Below are positions 1-9,328 of a DNA stretch of 64,000 bases, piece by piece. Position 1 is the first letter of the stretch. Each line of letters opens with the position of its first letter. The stretch comes from Ga0077536 sp035325705 (lineage in GTDB: Bacteria; Pseudomonadota; Gammaproteobacteria; Ga0077536). The notes beneath the pieces were generated by a model. It made no database searches and was not told the DNA's origin. It saw nothing but the letters and a program-made list of their open reading frames with translations. The position numbers and the translations under genes were made by a program. The DNA lies in contig DAOKZI010000001.1 of assembly GCA_035325705.1 (NCBI GenBank), positions 372,001-436,000 on the forward strand. Reading direction: 5' to 3'.

Positions 1-647
1 TTGGCGAGCGCCCAAGCCATGCTGGCATAGAGCAGGTTTTCGACCTGCCTGATCGTGGGAAGGCCGAGACTACGCCTGGCGACGATCAGGCCGACCGGCA
101 GCGGCAGCCCCGTGTGCTCGGCCCAGCGCGCGCCGAGGCAACAGATTTTCTGCAGCGGCCGTTCGCGGTAATTCAGCAGCTCCTCGTGAATCAGCACGCC
201 GGCATCGACGCGGCCGGACAGGATCGCGTCCTCGACTTCGTCGAAGGCCATCGGCACCGGCATGTAACCGGCGTAGAAGTAGTCGAGCAGAAAGGCGCCG
301 GTGGTCGATATGCCGGGCACGGCGATGCGCCGCCCGCGTAGATCGCCAATGTCCGTCCCGGCGCGACACGCGAGCACCGGGCCATAGCCGCGACCGACAC
401 TGGCCCCGGAAGCCAGGATTACGTAGCGCTCATCGATGGTCGGGAAGAACACCGAGGAGATCGCGCAGACCTCGTAGCGATCTTCGCGACAACTCGCGTT
501 CAGATCCTTGATGTGCTCGTGTGCGAAGGCAAGCGACCAGCCCGCTGGCAGCGACACGCGCCCGGTTTCCAGTGCGCAGTAGTGAAAGGCGTCGTCGGGA
601 TCGGGGGTATAGGCAAAGGTAAGCGTCGCGGAGGGTGATCGGGTCAT
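1..647 (-). CDS. MqnD-like 1,4-dihydroxy-6-naphthoate synthase family protein (3' end outside window)
   Basis: The reverse strand is open from an ATG at 647 to the window edge, giving at least 215 residues. The N-terminus carries TPDPDDAF, followed by a GASVGRGYGP stretch and the IAVPG..TTGAFLLD and DAGVLIHEELL segments typical of the MqnD/periplasmic-binding-like fold. MqnD acts in the futalosine route to menaquinone, releasing dihydroxynaphthoate from cyclic dehypoxanthinyl futalosine. A GGGAGA ribosome-binding site lies just upstream of the ATG. The family also contains uncharacterised paralogues, and no other mqn gene is visible, so the exact substrate is open. The gene is divergent from the exporter at 895; the 247 bp between them show no further gene. 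Confidence 0.75.
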   Translation of the reverse strand, partial: MTRSPSATLTFAYTPDPDDAFHYCALETGRVSLPAGWSLAFAHEHIKDLNASCREDRYEVCAISSVFFPTIDERYVILASGASVGRGYGPVLACRAGTDIGDLRGRRIAVPGISTTGAFLLDYFYAGYMPVPMAFDEVEDAILSGRVDAGVLIHEELLNYRERPLQKICCLGARWAEHTGLPLPVGLIVARRSLGLPTIRQVENLLYASMAWALA

Positions 648-894
648 CGGCAGTCTCCCGCGGGTGGGGTACCGGGCGCCGGCCCGAACGCGGGCGGCTG
701 CCCGTGCCACCGCAAACAGCGACGGAGCAACGCTCGTGCCAGCGTCGTGAGACAGGCCGATCAGGCGCTTGGCCGCGTACCGCTGCGACGCCTGCAAGTT
801 ACGGCAACGGATTTTGCGCGACCGGGCATGCATCGCCAGCGCACGAGGAATGCGGTACTTTCCGCCGACTTCCCGCCATCGTGGTCAGACGTCG

Positions 895-3312
895 ATGTAT
901 TCGCTGCGCTATCGCCTCGCCCGCTGGACGCTCGCCCACCGCGGCCTGGCCTGGGCCGCCTTTGCCCTGATCACGGCCTTCTTCGCCGCCGGCCTGCCGA
1001 AGGTCAAGCTGCAGACGATCTTCTCCGATCTGCTGCCGCAGGACGATCCTTTCGTGCAGGTCTACAAGGACCATCCCGGCTTCGGCAACCCGCTGACCGT
1101 CGCCGTGATGATCAAGCGCAAGCACGGCGACATCTACAACGCGGAGACACTCGCCAAGGTCTGGCAGTTGACGCGCGACATCGATCTCGCGCCCGGCGTC
1201 GACCACGATCTCATTCTCTCGATCGCGAGCACCAAGGCGCGCTACAGCGAATCGACCGCGAACGGCATCGACATGCGGCCGCTGATGGAGGACCGGCCGC
1301 CGGCGAGCGCCGAGGAACTCGCGCGCTTTCGCACGCTGGTCGAGAAATCGCCGAACACGCGCGTGTTCCTGATCTCGCGCGACGACAGCGCGACCTTGCT
1401 GACGGCGACCTTCATCGAGCGCCTGCTCGACTACGGCGAGGCCTTCGACTACGTGCAGAAGCTGGTCGAGGCGGCGCGCGACGCGGATCACGAGGTGCAC
1501 GTCGCCGGCCAGCCGATGCTGATCGGCTGGGTCTACCAGTACGAGACGCAGATGATCGGCATCTTCGCCGCGACGGTCGGCCTGCTCGTGCTCGCGCTCG
1601 CGCTGTACATGCGCAACACCGTCGGCATCGTCACGCCGATCATCACCAGCGCGACGGCCGGGATCTGGGCCTTCGGCCTGGTCGGCTGGCTGGACGTGTC
1701 GATCGAGCCGCTGCTGATGGTGGTGCCGCTGCTGCTGACCGCGCGCTCGTTCTCGCATTCGGTGCAGTTCACCGAGCGCTTCTACGAGGTCTATGCCCAG
1801 GTCGGCGATCGCGTGCGCGCGGCGGAGATCACCATGAGCGTGATGATGGCGCCGAGCGTCGTCGGCATCATCACCGACATCCTAGGCATCGCGATCGTCG
1901 GCTTCGCGCCGATCCCGGCGATGGTGCGCCACGCGATCTTCTGCGGCATGTGGGCGGTGTGGCTGATCCCGACCGGCGTGGTGCTGATCTCGCTGCTGCT
2001 GGCCTCGCTGCCCGCGCCGGCGAACGTGCGCGAGCTCGTCGGTCGCGGCGCGCAGAGCGGCGCCCACCGGCGCTTCGAGCGCATGATGCGCGGCGTCGCC
2101 CGGCTCTCGACCGGCCGCGGCGCGCGCGTGACGGCCATCGTCGTCGTCATCGGCGCCGCGCTCGCGATTTTCACCGCCGCGCAGATCCGGATCGGCAATC
2201 CCGTCGAAGGCACCAATCTGTTCTGGCACGACTCCGAGTTCAACACCGCGGTGCGCGCGATCAACGCGCACTTTCCCGGCGTCAACACGCTGGAGATCGT
2301 GCTCGAGGGCAAGGATCCCGACAGCCTCGAGTTCTACGTGCAGAAGGTGGAGATGGTGCAGACCGCGCAGCGTCTGCAGCGCTACATGGAGTCCGTCGCC
2401 GCGCCGCCGCGCGCGACGCTCTCCTTCGCCGACTACATGGCCGAGGGCAACCGGCTGTTCAACGGCGGCCACACCAAATGGCTGCCGCTGGATCCCGTGC
2501 AGGAGGCGATGAGCGCCGCCGCCTTCGGCGTCACGATGGGCAGCAGCGCGAAGAACTTCAGCAATCTCGTCGACGAGAAGTGGCATCACGCGACGGTGTC
2601 GCTGTGGTATCCGGACAATCGCCAGGACACGGTCGATCGCGCGCTCGCCGACGCGCGCGCCGCGGTCGCGGCCGTCGGCGAAGAGCACGGCTATTTCCGC
2701 GTGCGGCTGGCGACCGGCACGATCCCGCTGCAGCAGGCCGTCAATCTCGTCATCGAGCGCTATCACTGGGTCGTGACGGCGCTGATGAACGTCTTCATCC
2801 TGATCACCTGCACCCTCGCCTATCGCTCGCTGCTGGCCGGCGCGCTGCTGCTCGTGCCGGTCAATCTCGCCAACCAGGTGCTCTACGCGGCGATGCATCT
2901 GCTCGGCGTCGGGCTCGACGTCAACTCGATGATCGTCGCGGCGATCGGTCTCGGCGTCGGCATCGACTACGGCATCTACCTGCTGTCGCGGATCTGCGAG
3001 GAATACCACGCGCACGCCGATTGGGCGCGCGCGATCGCGGCGGCCCTGGCCACCACGGGCAAGGCCATCCTGTTCACGGCGACGGTCATGGTGCTCGGCA
3101 TCGCGCCGTGGTATTTCCTCTCGGAGCTGAAGTTCGTCGCCGACATGGGGCTCTTGATCATCGTGATCATGACGATCAACATGGTGCTTGCGCTGATCGT
3201 GCTGCCGCTGCTCGTGTGGTTCGTGCGCCCGCGCTTCGCGGCGCGGCGCGATCTGCTGGTCGGCGAAGGCTATCGGCTGGAAGAGTTCACGACCGCCACG
3301 GAGGCGCGATGA
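895..3312 (+). CDS. RND/MMPL-superfamily exporter
   Basis: This 805-residue polytopic protein has the two-fold RND architecture: one N-terminal membrane segment, a large periplasmic domain, a block of about five helices (roughly residues 225-370), a second periplasmic domain and a C-terminal helix block. The second block holds the glycine-rich GLGVGIDYGIYLLSR motif. It resembles the HAE2/COG1033 'predicted exporter of the RND superfamily' group, which often moves lipids, hopanoids or hydrophobic compounds. I chose the ATG at 895 (MYSLRYRLARW) because an upstream in-frame extension to 769 has no protein-like character. Its stop overlaps the start of yceH (ATGA), so the two are probably cotranscribed. 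The substrate cannot be read from sequence. Confidence 0.85.
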   Translation: MYSLRYRLARWTLAHRGLAWAAFALITAFFAAGLPKVKLQTIFSDLLPQDDPFVQVYKDHPGFGNPLTVAVMIKRKHGDIYNAETLAKVWQLTRDIDLAPGVDHDLILSIASTKARYSESTANGIDMRPLMEDRPPASAEELARFRTLVEKSPNTRVFLISRDDSATLLTATFIERLLDYGEAFDYVQKLVEAARDADHEVHVAGQPMLIGWVYQYETQMIGIFAATVGLLVLALALYMRNTVGIVTPIITSATAGIWAFGLVGWLDVSIEPLLMVVPLLLTARSFSHSVQFTERFYEVYAQVGDRVRAAEITMSVMMAPSVVGIITDILGIAIVGFAPIPAMVRHAIFCGMWAVWLIPTGVVLISLLLASLPAPANVRELVGRGAQSGAHRRFERMMRGVARLSTGRGARVTAIVVVIGAALAIFTAAQIRIGNPVEGTNLFWHDSEFNTAVRAINAHFPGVNTLEIVLEGKDPDSLEFYVQKVEMVQTAQRLQRYMESVAAPPRATLSFADYMAEGNRLFNGGHTKWLPLDPVQEAMSAAAFGVTMGSSAKNFSNLVDEKWHHATVSLWYPDNRQDTVDRALADARAAVAAVGEEHGYFRVRLATGTIPLQQAVNLVIERYHWVVTALMNVFILITCTLAYRSLLAGALLLVPVNLANQVLYAAMHLLGVGLDVNSMIVAAIGLGVGIDYGIYLLSRICEEYHAHADWARAIAAALATTGKAILFTATVMVLGIAPWYFLSELKFVADMGLLIIVIMTINMVLALIVLPLLVWFVRPRFAARRDLLVGEGYRLEEFTTATEAR

Positions 3313-3956
3313 GAACGGCGTTGAACGCGCTCGAGGCCCGCGTGATCGGCAGCCTGATCGAGAAGGAGCTCACGACGCCGGAGCAGTATCCGCTGACGCT
3401 GAACGCGCTGACGGCGGCCTGCAATCAGAGGTCGAACCGCGAGCCGGTGATGGAACTGGCCGAAGAGGAGGTACGGGCGACCGCCGAAGGCCTGGTCAAA
3501 CGCTTCCTCGTCAGCGACAAGGGCGGCTACGGCGGCCGCAGCACGCGCTACCGCCACCGCTTCTGCAACACGGAGTTCGGGAGCTTGAGCTTCTCGCCCT
3601 TCGAGCTCGGCGTGATCTGCGTGCTCTTGCTGCGCGGCCCGCAGACACCCGGCGAGCTGCGCCAGCGCACGAACCGGCTGTGCGACTTCGCCGACGTCGA
3701 AGCCGTCGAGGAAGCGCTGAACGGCCTGATGATCCGCAGCGACGGCCCCTTCGTCGCGCGCCTGCCGCGCGCGCCCGGCGAACGCGAGTCGCGCTACACG
3801 CATCTCTTCGGCGACGCGCTGCCCGACACCCTCGGCGAGCCCGCCGCCCCCGCTCCCGACGCCGCCCTCATCAACCGCCTCGAACGCCTCGAAGCCCTGG
3901 TCGAGGAGCTTCGTGCCGAGGTTCGGCGCTTGGGCGGCTTCAAGGACGAAATCTGA
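3309..3956 (+). CDS. yceH: YceH family protein (DUF480)
   Basis: This 215-residue protein begins with LNALEARVIGSLIEKELTTP, matching the DUF480/YceH family, which folds as tandem winged-helix domains. Other family marks are the NQRSNREPVM segment, the SDKGGYGGRSTRYRHR stretch and a C-terminal coiled-coil-like LERLEALVEELRAEV. The biochemical role of YceH is not settled; the winged-helix fold suggests nucleic-acid or protein binding. The gene overlaps the preceding exporter by four bases. The stop lies at the edge of a dispersed inverted repeat (3956-4088) that separates it from the convergent histidine kinase gene and may help end transcription. Confidence 0.9.
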   Translation: MRTALNALEARVIGSLIEKELTTPEQYPLTLNALTAACNQRSNREPVMELAEEEVRATAEGLVKRFLVSDKGGYGGRSTRYRHRFCNTEFGSLSFSPFELGVICVLLLRGPQTPGELRQRTNRLCDFADVEAVEEALNGLMIRSDGPFVARLPRAPGERESRYTHLFGDALPDTLGEPAAPAPDAALINRLERLEALVEELRAEVRRLGGFKDEI

Positions 3957-4088
3957 CCACAGAGAACACAGAGGAAGAATTGGATTAGGCGGACGTTTGG
4001 CAAACGTCAGTGCCACGTAAGTCGCCCGCGCTACGGAGGCACGAGATCAGTCTTCTTTTCTCTGTGTTCTCGGTGTTCTCGGTGGCCG
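3956..4088. repeat. Family-A dispersed inverted repeat, copy 1
   Basis: The left arm reads CCACAGAGAACACAGAGGAAG and the right arm ends TCTGTGTTCTCGGTGTTCTCGGTGG, so the two pair as an imperfect long hairpin. The loop holds a smaller dyad, GACGTTTG/CAAACGTC. Similar arms recur at eight or more other intergenic sites in this window. It sits between two convergent genes and abuts both stop codons. Confidence 0.85.
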
Positions 4089-4091
4089 AAT

Positions 4092-5891
4092 TCATCGAGC
4101 ATCAACCACCGCACAAGCATGGCGGGCGACGACGTCGCGCAGTTGGACGAAGGTGTAGGGCTTGGAGAGGAAGTCGTCCATGCCGGCGGCGAGGCAGGCG
4201 GCGCGGTCTTCGGCGAAGGCGCTGGCGGTGAGGGCGACGATCGGCGTGCGCTGGCCGCGCGCCTCGGCGCGGCGGATCTCGCGCGCGGCGCTCAGGCCGT
4301 CCATCACCGGCATGTGGCAGTCGAGGAGCACGAGATCCGGCGGGCGCTCGCGCCAGTGCGCGAGTCCTTCGGCGCCGTTCTCCGCCGTCTCCACCACGCA
4401 GCCCAGCCGTTCGAGCATCGCCGTGCCGAGCGCCAGGTTGACCGGATTGTCTTCGACGAGCAGCACGCGCAGGCCCTCGGACAGCGCGGGTGCGGCCGCG
4501 GGCGCGGTCGGCGGCGGCGCTGGCATTTGCGCCGTGCCGAAGTCCAGCCGCGCGGTGAAGCACGTGCCCCGTCCTTCGACGCTCTCGACGGTGATTTCCC
4601 CGTCCATGCGGCGCGCGAGCTCCTGACTGATCGCGAGCCCCAGGCCCGAGCCGCCGAACAGGCGCGTCGTCGAATCGTCGGCCTGCGTGAAAGCCTGGAA
4701 CAGCTTCGGCAGCTTGTCGGCGGCGATGCCGATGCCGGTGTCGCGCACGCGGACGACGAGGCGCGAGCGGCCGGGCGGGGCGCCCTTGCCGCAGCCGACG
4801 TCGATCTCGACGCGGCCGGCCGGCGTGAACTTGATCGCGTTGCCGACCAGATTGCTCAAGATCTGGCGCAGGCGCGCCGCGTCGCCGCGCACCCGCGCCG
4901 GCACCTCGGGCGCAACGCGACACGTGCAGACCAGCCCCTTGTGGCGCGCGATCAGCGCGAGCGCATCGACGGTGTGGCCGATCGCATGGGCGAGATCGAA
5001 GTCAGCCTCTTCGAGCTCGAGCTTGCCGGCTTCGATGCGTGAGAAGTCGAGGATGTCGTCGATCAGACTTTTGAGGTGCGTTCCGCTGTAGCGCAGCGTC
5101 TCGATCAGGGCGCGCTGCTCCTCGCTGACCTCGGTCTTGTCGAGCAGATCGGCGGCGCCGATGACGCCGTTCAAGGGCGTGCGGATCTCGTGGCTCATGG
5201 TGGCGAGAAAGCGGCTCTTGGCGGCGGATGCGGCCAGCGCCTGGCGGTAGGCGGCGTCGGCCCGATCCTGGCTCTCGACGCGCGCCGCCGAAATGATCAG
5301 CGCGAAGAACACGAGCTGTGCGAACAGGCCGACCTGGGCCGAGAAGGCGAACAGCAGCGGCATTGCGCCAAAGCGCTGGGGAAACGCGATCCCGAGCTGC
5401 TCCATCCACTGGAAGGCGAGGACGGTCAGCGCGCTGATCGCGAGCCAGGCGATCGCCGTGCGCTGCATGCCGACGGTGGCGACGAGGTAGGGCAAGGTGA
5501 TCAGCCACCAGCTCGTCGGCGCATCCGCGCCGCCCTGCTGGCACATCTGGCCGACGATGCAGATCCAGCTCACGGCCGCGATGCCGTTCAAGGTCCAGTC
5601 GACGCGGCGCGTGCGGCGCAGGAAAGCGGCGCAGCCGGCGTACAGCAGCGCCGTGGACAGCAGATTGAAGCTTTGCAGATGCTCGCCGGACAGCCACATC
5701 ATCGCGCCGAAGAACACCGTGGTGGCGATGCCGGAAAAGATCATGAAGACCGTGCAGCGCAGCCGGAACCCTTCGGCGCCGCCGGCCGTCTCGCCGAGCA
5801 GGAGGCCGGTCAGCGTGCCGAGCAGGCGCGCGGCCGTCCGCAGCCGGCGCAGGGTCGGCGACTGCACCGATGCGGCGGATGCGGACTCCAT
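4092..5891 (-). CDS. Hybrid sensor histidine kinase/response regulator
   Basis: This 599-residue protein has about six hydrophobic segments in residues 20-190 and no large periplasmic sensor domain. A HisKA domain follows, with phospho-acceptor His234 in ATMSHEIRTPLNG. The HATPase_c domain shows the N box (LSNLVGNAIKFTP), G1 (VRDTGIGI), F box and G2 (GGSGLGLAIS). The C-terminal receiver domain has phospho-acceptor Asp524 in LLDCHMPVMDG and a conserved lysine in FLSKPY. There is no Hpt domain, so a separate phosphotransferase or partner regulator is expected. An 18-residue longer start at 5945 is possible; I prefer 5891 because the extra residues look non-coding. The stop lies at the edge of a dispersed repeat. 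The signal is unknown. Confidence 0.88.
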   Translation of the reverse strand: MESASAASVQSPTLRRLRTAARLLGTLTGLLLGETAGGAEGFRLRCTVFMIFSGIATTVFFGAMMWLSGEHLQSFNLLSTALLYAGCAAFLRRTRRVDWTLNGIAAVSWICIVGQMCQQGGADAPTSWWLITLPYLVATVGMQRTAIAWLAISALTVLAFQWMEQLGIAFPQRFGAMPLLFAFSAQVGLFAQLVFFALIISAARVESQDRADAAYRQALAASAAKSRFLATMSHEIRTPLNGVIGAADLLDKTEVSEEQRALIETLRYSGTHLKSLIDDILDFSRIEAGKLELEEADFDLAHAIGHTVDALALIARHKGLVCTCRVAPEVPARVRGDAARLRQILSNLVGNAIKFTPAGRVEIDVGCGKGAPPGRSRLVVRVRDTGIGIAADKLPKLFQAFTQADDSTTRLFGGSGLGLAISQELARRMDGEITVESVEGRGTCFTARLDFGTAQMPAPPPTAPAAAPALSEGLRVLLVEDNPVNLALGTAMLERLGCVVETAENGAEGLAHWRERPPDLVLLDCHMPVMDGLSAAREIRRAEARGQRTPIVALTASAFAEDRAACLAAGMDDFLSKPYTFVQLRDVVARHACAVVDAR

Positions 5892-6031
5892 GGCCTGCTT
5901 AGCGGCGCCGCGTCCCCGGCCTTGACCCTGCACCGGCCGATGCACGACGGACGCCCACGCTTCCGACCGTCTGCCGGTCCGCGGGGGTTTATGCGAAGCT
6001 GCACGTCCCGCAGCCTGCCCCGGAGACGTCG

Positions 6032-6871
6032 ATGGCCATCGAACTGACCGACATCAAGCTCGACTACGTCACGATCGCCGAAGCGCGCCGCATGAGCGGC
6101 CTGCGCGTCGTGCTCGGGGCCTATCCGATTCCGGGCCCGTGGCGGGAATCCTGCAAAGGCATCCTGTGGGTCAAAGGCCTGCGCTATACGCCCGTGAGGA
6201 CGGCCAACGCCGGCGCTTCCGATCTCGCGATCGGCATGCAGGACACGCAGAGCGAGCTCGTCGAATGGACCGGCCAGGCGAGCGCGCCGGTCATCGCCTG
6301 GAACGACGAGCGCCCGCGCTCGAGCTGGATCGATCAGCTCAATCTCGTCGAACGCCTGCAGCCGGAGCCGCCGCTGATCCCGGCCGCGATCGAGGATCGC
6401 GTCCGCATGTTCGGCCTCGCCAACGAGCTGCTCGGCGAGAACGGCCTGGTGTGGGTCAAGCGCCTGCTGATGGTCCACGGCCCGCTCCAGACCCTCGCAG
6501 CCGAGGATCCGCAGCGCGGCTTCTTCGAGTTCCTGGGCCGGAAATACGGCTACACGCCGGCCGGCGCGGACGCCGCGACGCAGCGCATCATCGACATCCT
6601 CGACGCCCTCGCGGCGCAGCTCGAGCGCCAACGCGCGGCCGGACGGCGCTATCTCATCGGCGAGCGGCTGTCCGCGCTCGACCTCTACTGGGCGGCGTGC
6701 TGCGCGATCCTCGATCCGATGCCGCCCGAGCGCTGCCCGATGGCGGACGCCTTCCGCGCCGGCCCCTATGGCAACAGCGATCCGCGCATCGCGCAGGCGC
6801 TGACGCCGGCGCTGCGCGCGCATCGCGACTTCATCTACGAGACGCATCTCGAGCTACCGATCGTGTTCTGA
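6032..6871 (+). CDS. Glutathione S-transferase-like protein
   Basis: This 279-residue protein is a divergent member of the GST superfamily. The N-terminal part (about residues 25-110) fits a thioredoxin-like fold, with SAPVIAWNDERPRSSW where GSTs have the cis-proline substrate-binding stretch. The C-terminal part is all-helical and contains GRRYLIGERLSALDLYWAACC, the usual N-capping box and hydrophobic staple region (xLxxxDLY). It is longer than a classic GST (about 210 residues) because of an N-terminal extension. It stands alone, upstream of a ferritin-like gene on the same strand. The role could be conjugation or detoxification; the substrate is not predictable. Confidence 0.75.
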   Translation: MAIELTDIKLDYVTIAEARRMSGLRVVLGAYPIPGPWRESCKGILWVKGLRYTPVRTANAGASDLAIGMQDTQSELVEWTGQASAPVIAWNDERPRSSWIDQLNLVERLQPEPPLIPAAIEDRVRMFGLANELLGENGLVWVKRLLMVHGPLQTLAAEDPQRGFFEFLGRKYGYTPAGADAATQRIIDILDALAAQLERQRAAGRRYLIGERLSALDLYWAACCAILDPMPPERCPMADAFRAGPYGNSDPRIAQALTPALRAHRDFIYETHLELPIVF

Positions 6872-6979
6872 GCGCGTCCGGGACGGACTCGTTCGGCGCT
6901 GCCCCATCAGCCGCCGCGCGCGTTGTCTCGCCCGGCACGCTGGTTTAGCCTCGGTCCTCTCACCATCGAGGGCATGCGC

Positions 6980-7477
6980 ATGATCGAGCTGCCGCCGGGA
7001 TATCCGACCGAAGCCTTCGCCGCCTTCGCTTATCTGAAGACGCGCGAACGCCTGTCCGTCGAGGATTTGAAGGTCCTCGCGATGATCGAGTGCTACGGAG
7101 AGACCTTCTACGAGCTGCTCGCGCAGGGCGTGGACGACGCGGAAGCGCGCGCGCTGCTCCGGCGCAACGCGGCCGAGGAGCGCGGTCACGCGCAGCGCTG
7201 CGTGAAGGCGATCGGCCTGCTCGGCGGACGCTTCGAGCTGCCGGCCAAGGCCGACAATCCGTTCATGGCGCTCGCCCCGGCCGCGATCCCGATGGACACC
7301 GAGCTGATCCGCCTGCTCGAACAGGGCGAAATCGACGGCGATCTCGCTTACCAGCAGTGGGCCGATCGCGAACCGCTCGCGCAGGTCGCCCAGCTCTATC
7401 GCCAGAACGGGCGTGAGGAGCTCCGCCACTGCGAGCGCGTCGGGCAGGTGAAAGCGCGGCTGCGGCTGGGGGCCTGA
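6980..7477 (+). CDS. Ferritin-like (rubrerythrin-type) four-helix protein
   Basis: This 165-residue, mostly helical protein has carboxylate and histidine ligands in the right spacing for a di-iron four-helix bundle. They are MIECYGETFYELL in one helix, AAEERGHAQRC in the next, and a C-terminal REELRHCERV helix that supplies another ExxH. The ATG at 6980 is preferred over 6974 and 6923 because GAGGG (6968-6972) lies seven bases upstream. Such small ferritin-like proteins often act in peroxide or iron handling, or as accessory oxidases in catabolic pathways. There is no rubredoxin domain. Function is inferred from the fold only. Confidence 0.7.
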   Translation: MIELPPGYPTEAFAAFAYLKTRERLSVEDLKVLAMIECYGETFYELLAQGVDDAEARALLRRNAAEERGHAQRCVKAIGLLGGRFELPAKADNPFMALAPAAIPMDTELIRLLEQGEIDGDLAYQQWADREPLAQVAQLYRQNGREELRHCERVGQVKARLRLGA

Positions 7478-7497
7478 CGACCGCGGTGCTTTCGACC

Positions 7498-8352
7498 TCA
7501 GTTCAAGGCCCGCGCCAGCGCCGTGCGGTATTCGCGCAGGCGCGGATCGGCGGCATCCATCAGCGCGAACACGTCGAGGACGGTGCGGCGCGCGGCGTCG
7601 TCGCCGTACTTGCGATCGCTGCGCACGAGCGCGATCAGATCCTCGAGACCGCCGCCCAGATCGCCGGCGACGAGCTTGCGCACGGCCGCGTAGTAGCGCG
7701 CCTCGGTCGCGGGCTGCTCGCGCGCGAGCGCGGCCGCGAGCGCCTCGGGCGAGGGCCCGGCGAGCGCGAGACGCGCGAAGCGCAGGCGCGCTTCCTGGCG
7801 CTGCGAAGCCTCGTCCGCGGCGCGCGACGGCAGGGCAGCCAGCACGTCGGCAGCGCGATCGAGCCGACCTGCGTCGATCAGCAAAGCCGCGAGCTCGGCG
7901 TGAATGCGGGAGTTCTCCGGATCCTCGGCGAGCGCCTGCTCGAGCAGCGCGATCGCGGCCGCGGACTCGCTGGCCGCGATGTCCTGGGCGCGGCGGCGCA
8001 GGCGATCGCTCGCGCGATCCAGATGCGGCGCGACGAAGGCCTGCAGGGCCGACAGCGGCTGCGCGCCCAGCGTCTGCGCGACGGGGGCGCCGTTCTTGAA
8101 GAGAATCAGGGTCGGCAGGCTGCGCACGCCGTAGCGGCTCGCGAGCTCCGGCTCGGCGTCGCTGTCGACTTTCGCGATCGCGAGGCGGCCGGCGAGACTC
8201 GCGGCGAGCTGCTCCAGCACCGGCGCGAGCGAGCGGCAGGGAGCGCACCACGCGGCCCAGAAGTCGACGAGCACCGGCCGCGTGCGCGACGCCTCGATCA
8301 CGCGCGCATCGAAATCCGCGGCGGCGACGGCGTGGATCTGCGCCTCGCTCAT
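7498..8352 (-). CDS. cnoX: CnoX/YbbN-type thioredoxin-TPR co-chaperone
   Basis: This 284-residue protein has an N-terminal thioredoxin domain (about 1-110) with the active-site motif WAAWCAPCRSL and the cis-proline in VRSLPTL, followed by TPR-like helices to the C-terminus. That arrangement and length match CnoX (YbbN), a holdase that protects proteins under oxidative or chlorine stress and hands them to GroEL or DnaK. E. coli CnoX has lost one catalytic cysteine; this protein keeps both, so redox activity is likely, as reported for some other proteobacterial homologues. Its start overlaps the stop of the upstream GST gene (ATGA), so translation is probably coupled. Confidence 0.88.
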   Translation of the reverse strand: MSEAQIHAVAAADFDARVIEASRTRPVLVDFWAAWCAPCRSLAPVLEQLAASLAGRLAIAKVDSDAEPELASRYGVRSLPTLILFKNGAPVAQTLGAQPLSALQAFVAPHLDRASDRLRRRAQDIAASESAAAIALLEQALAEDPENSRIHAELAALLIDAGRLDRAADVLAALPSRAADEASQRQEARLRFARLALAGPSPEALAAALAREQPATEARYYAAVRKLVAGDLGGGLEDLIALVRSDRKYGDDAARRTVLDVFALMDAADPRLREYRTALARALN

Positions 8353-9119
8353 CGTTCAGCGCCCGCCTTTGCCGCCGCTTCCCGAGCTTGGCGGACCTTG
8401 TCGTTGGTCTGGTTGAAGAGCAGCGCGCGCCGCGCCTTCTCTTCTTCTTCGCTCAGCTTGCGCTCGCCCAACTCGCGCCGCACCTCGCGTCCCTTCTGCA
8501 CCGCGGGACGCGCGCCGACCGCGTCGACCCAGCGCTTCAGATGCGGAAACTTCGTCCATACGGCCTCGTCGATCAGCCGCTCCAGCAGCATCGCCCAGGG
8601 CCAGGTGATGATGTCGGCGATGCTGTAGTCCTCACCGGCGAGATACGCGTGCGCGGAGAGCTGCGCGTCCATCACGCCGCACAGCCGATCGACCTCGCCG
8701 ACGAAGCGCTGCGTGCCATAGGCGAGCTGCGCGGGATCCTCGACGAGGCTCTTCGCATAGTTCTTGAAATGGTTCGCGTTGCCCATCATCGGACCGAGGT
8801 TCGCCATCTGCCAGTACACCCACTGCAGCACGCGGAAGCGGTTGGCGGGATCCTTGGGCAGGAAGCGGCCGGTCTTGTCGGCGAGGTATTCGAGGATCGC
8901 GCCGGATTCGAAGATCGCGATCGGCGCGCCGCCGCCGGCCGGCGCGCGATCGACGATCGCGGGCATGCGGTTGTTCGGGCTCAGGCGCAGGAATTCCGGC
9001 TTGAACTGCTCGCCGCTGCCGATGTCGACGGGGATCACGCGGTACTCGAGGCCGCACTCCTCGAGCATGATGGTGACTTTCCAGCCGTTCGGCGTGGGCC
9101 AATAGTGAACGTCGATCAT
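8349..9119 (-). CDS. Glutathione S-transferase family protein (YghU/YfcG-like)
   Basis: This 256-residue protein starts at MIDVHYWPTPNGWKVTIMLEE, a clear GST N-terminal thioredoxin fold of the Nu-type (YfcG/YghU) group. It has the glutathione-contacting SPNNRMPAI segment and IFESGAILEYLADK. The helical C-terminal domain carries YLAGEDYSIADIITWPW. Nu-class members are disulfide-bond reductases that use glutathione or trypanothione-like thiols rather than conjugating enzymes. An in-frame extension to 9167 lacks conserved sequence. The gene precedes and overlaps the thioredoxin gene by four bases, which suggests a shared thiol-redox role. Confidence 0.85.
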   Translation of the reverse strand: MIDVHYWPTPNGWKVTIMLEECGLEYRVIPVDIGSGEQFKPEFLRLSPNNRMPAIVDRAPAGGGAPIAIFESGAILEYLADKTGRFLPKDPANRFRVLQWVYWQMANLGPMMGNANHFKNYAKSLVEDPAQLAYGTQRFVGEVDRLCGVMDAQLSAHAYLAGEDYSIADIITWPWAMLLERLIDEAVWTKFPHLKRWVDAVGARPAVQKGREVRRELGERKLSEEEEKARRALLFNQTNDKVRQAREAAAKAGAER

Positions 9120-9328
9120 CGCGCAAGCTCCTCGCGGCGGGCACCGCACCGGGGCCGATGGTAGCACCGCGTCGCGGTGCCGCCAGCGGACGCGCGGCCG
9201 TCACCGGCAGAGGCAGGCGATGGACCGGCGTCGCGGATGCGCGCCCCGCCGGCCTCGGCGCGCGGGCGCCGGGTGAGGTACCGAGCGCCGACGTGGATCG
9301 CGGCGCCGGGAAGGCGCCGCGACGGGGT

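Noticed and set aside
747..3956. 1069-codon open frame overlapping the RND exporter and joined to yceH
   Set aside because: The first 850 codons are an arginine/alanine-rich shadow of the exporter in another frame. Only the last 215 codons, starting at 3309, are the real yceH.
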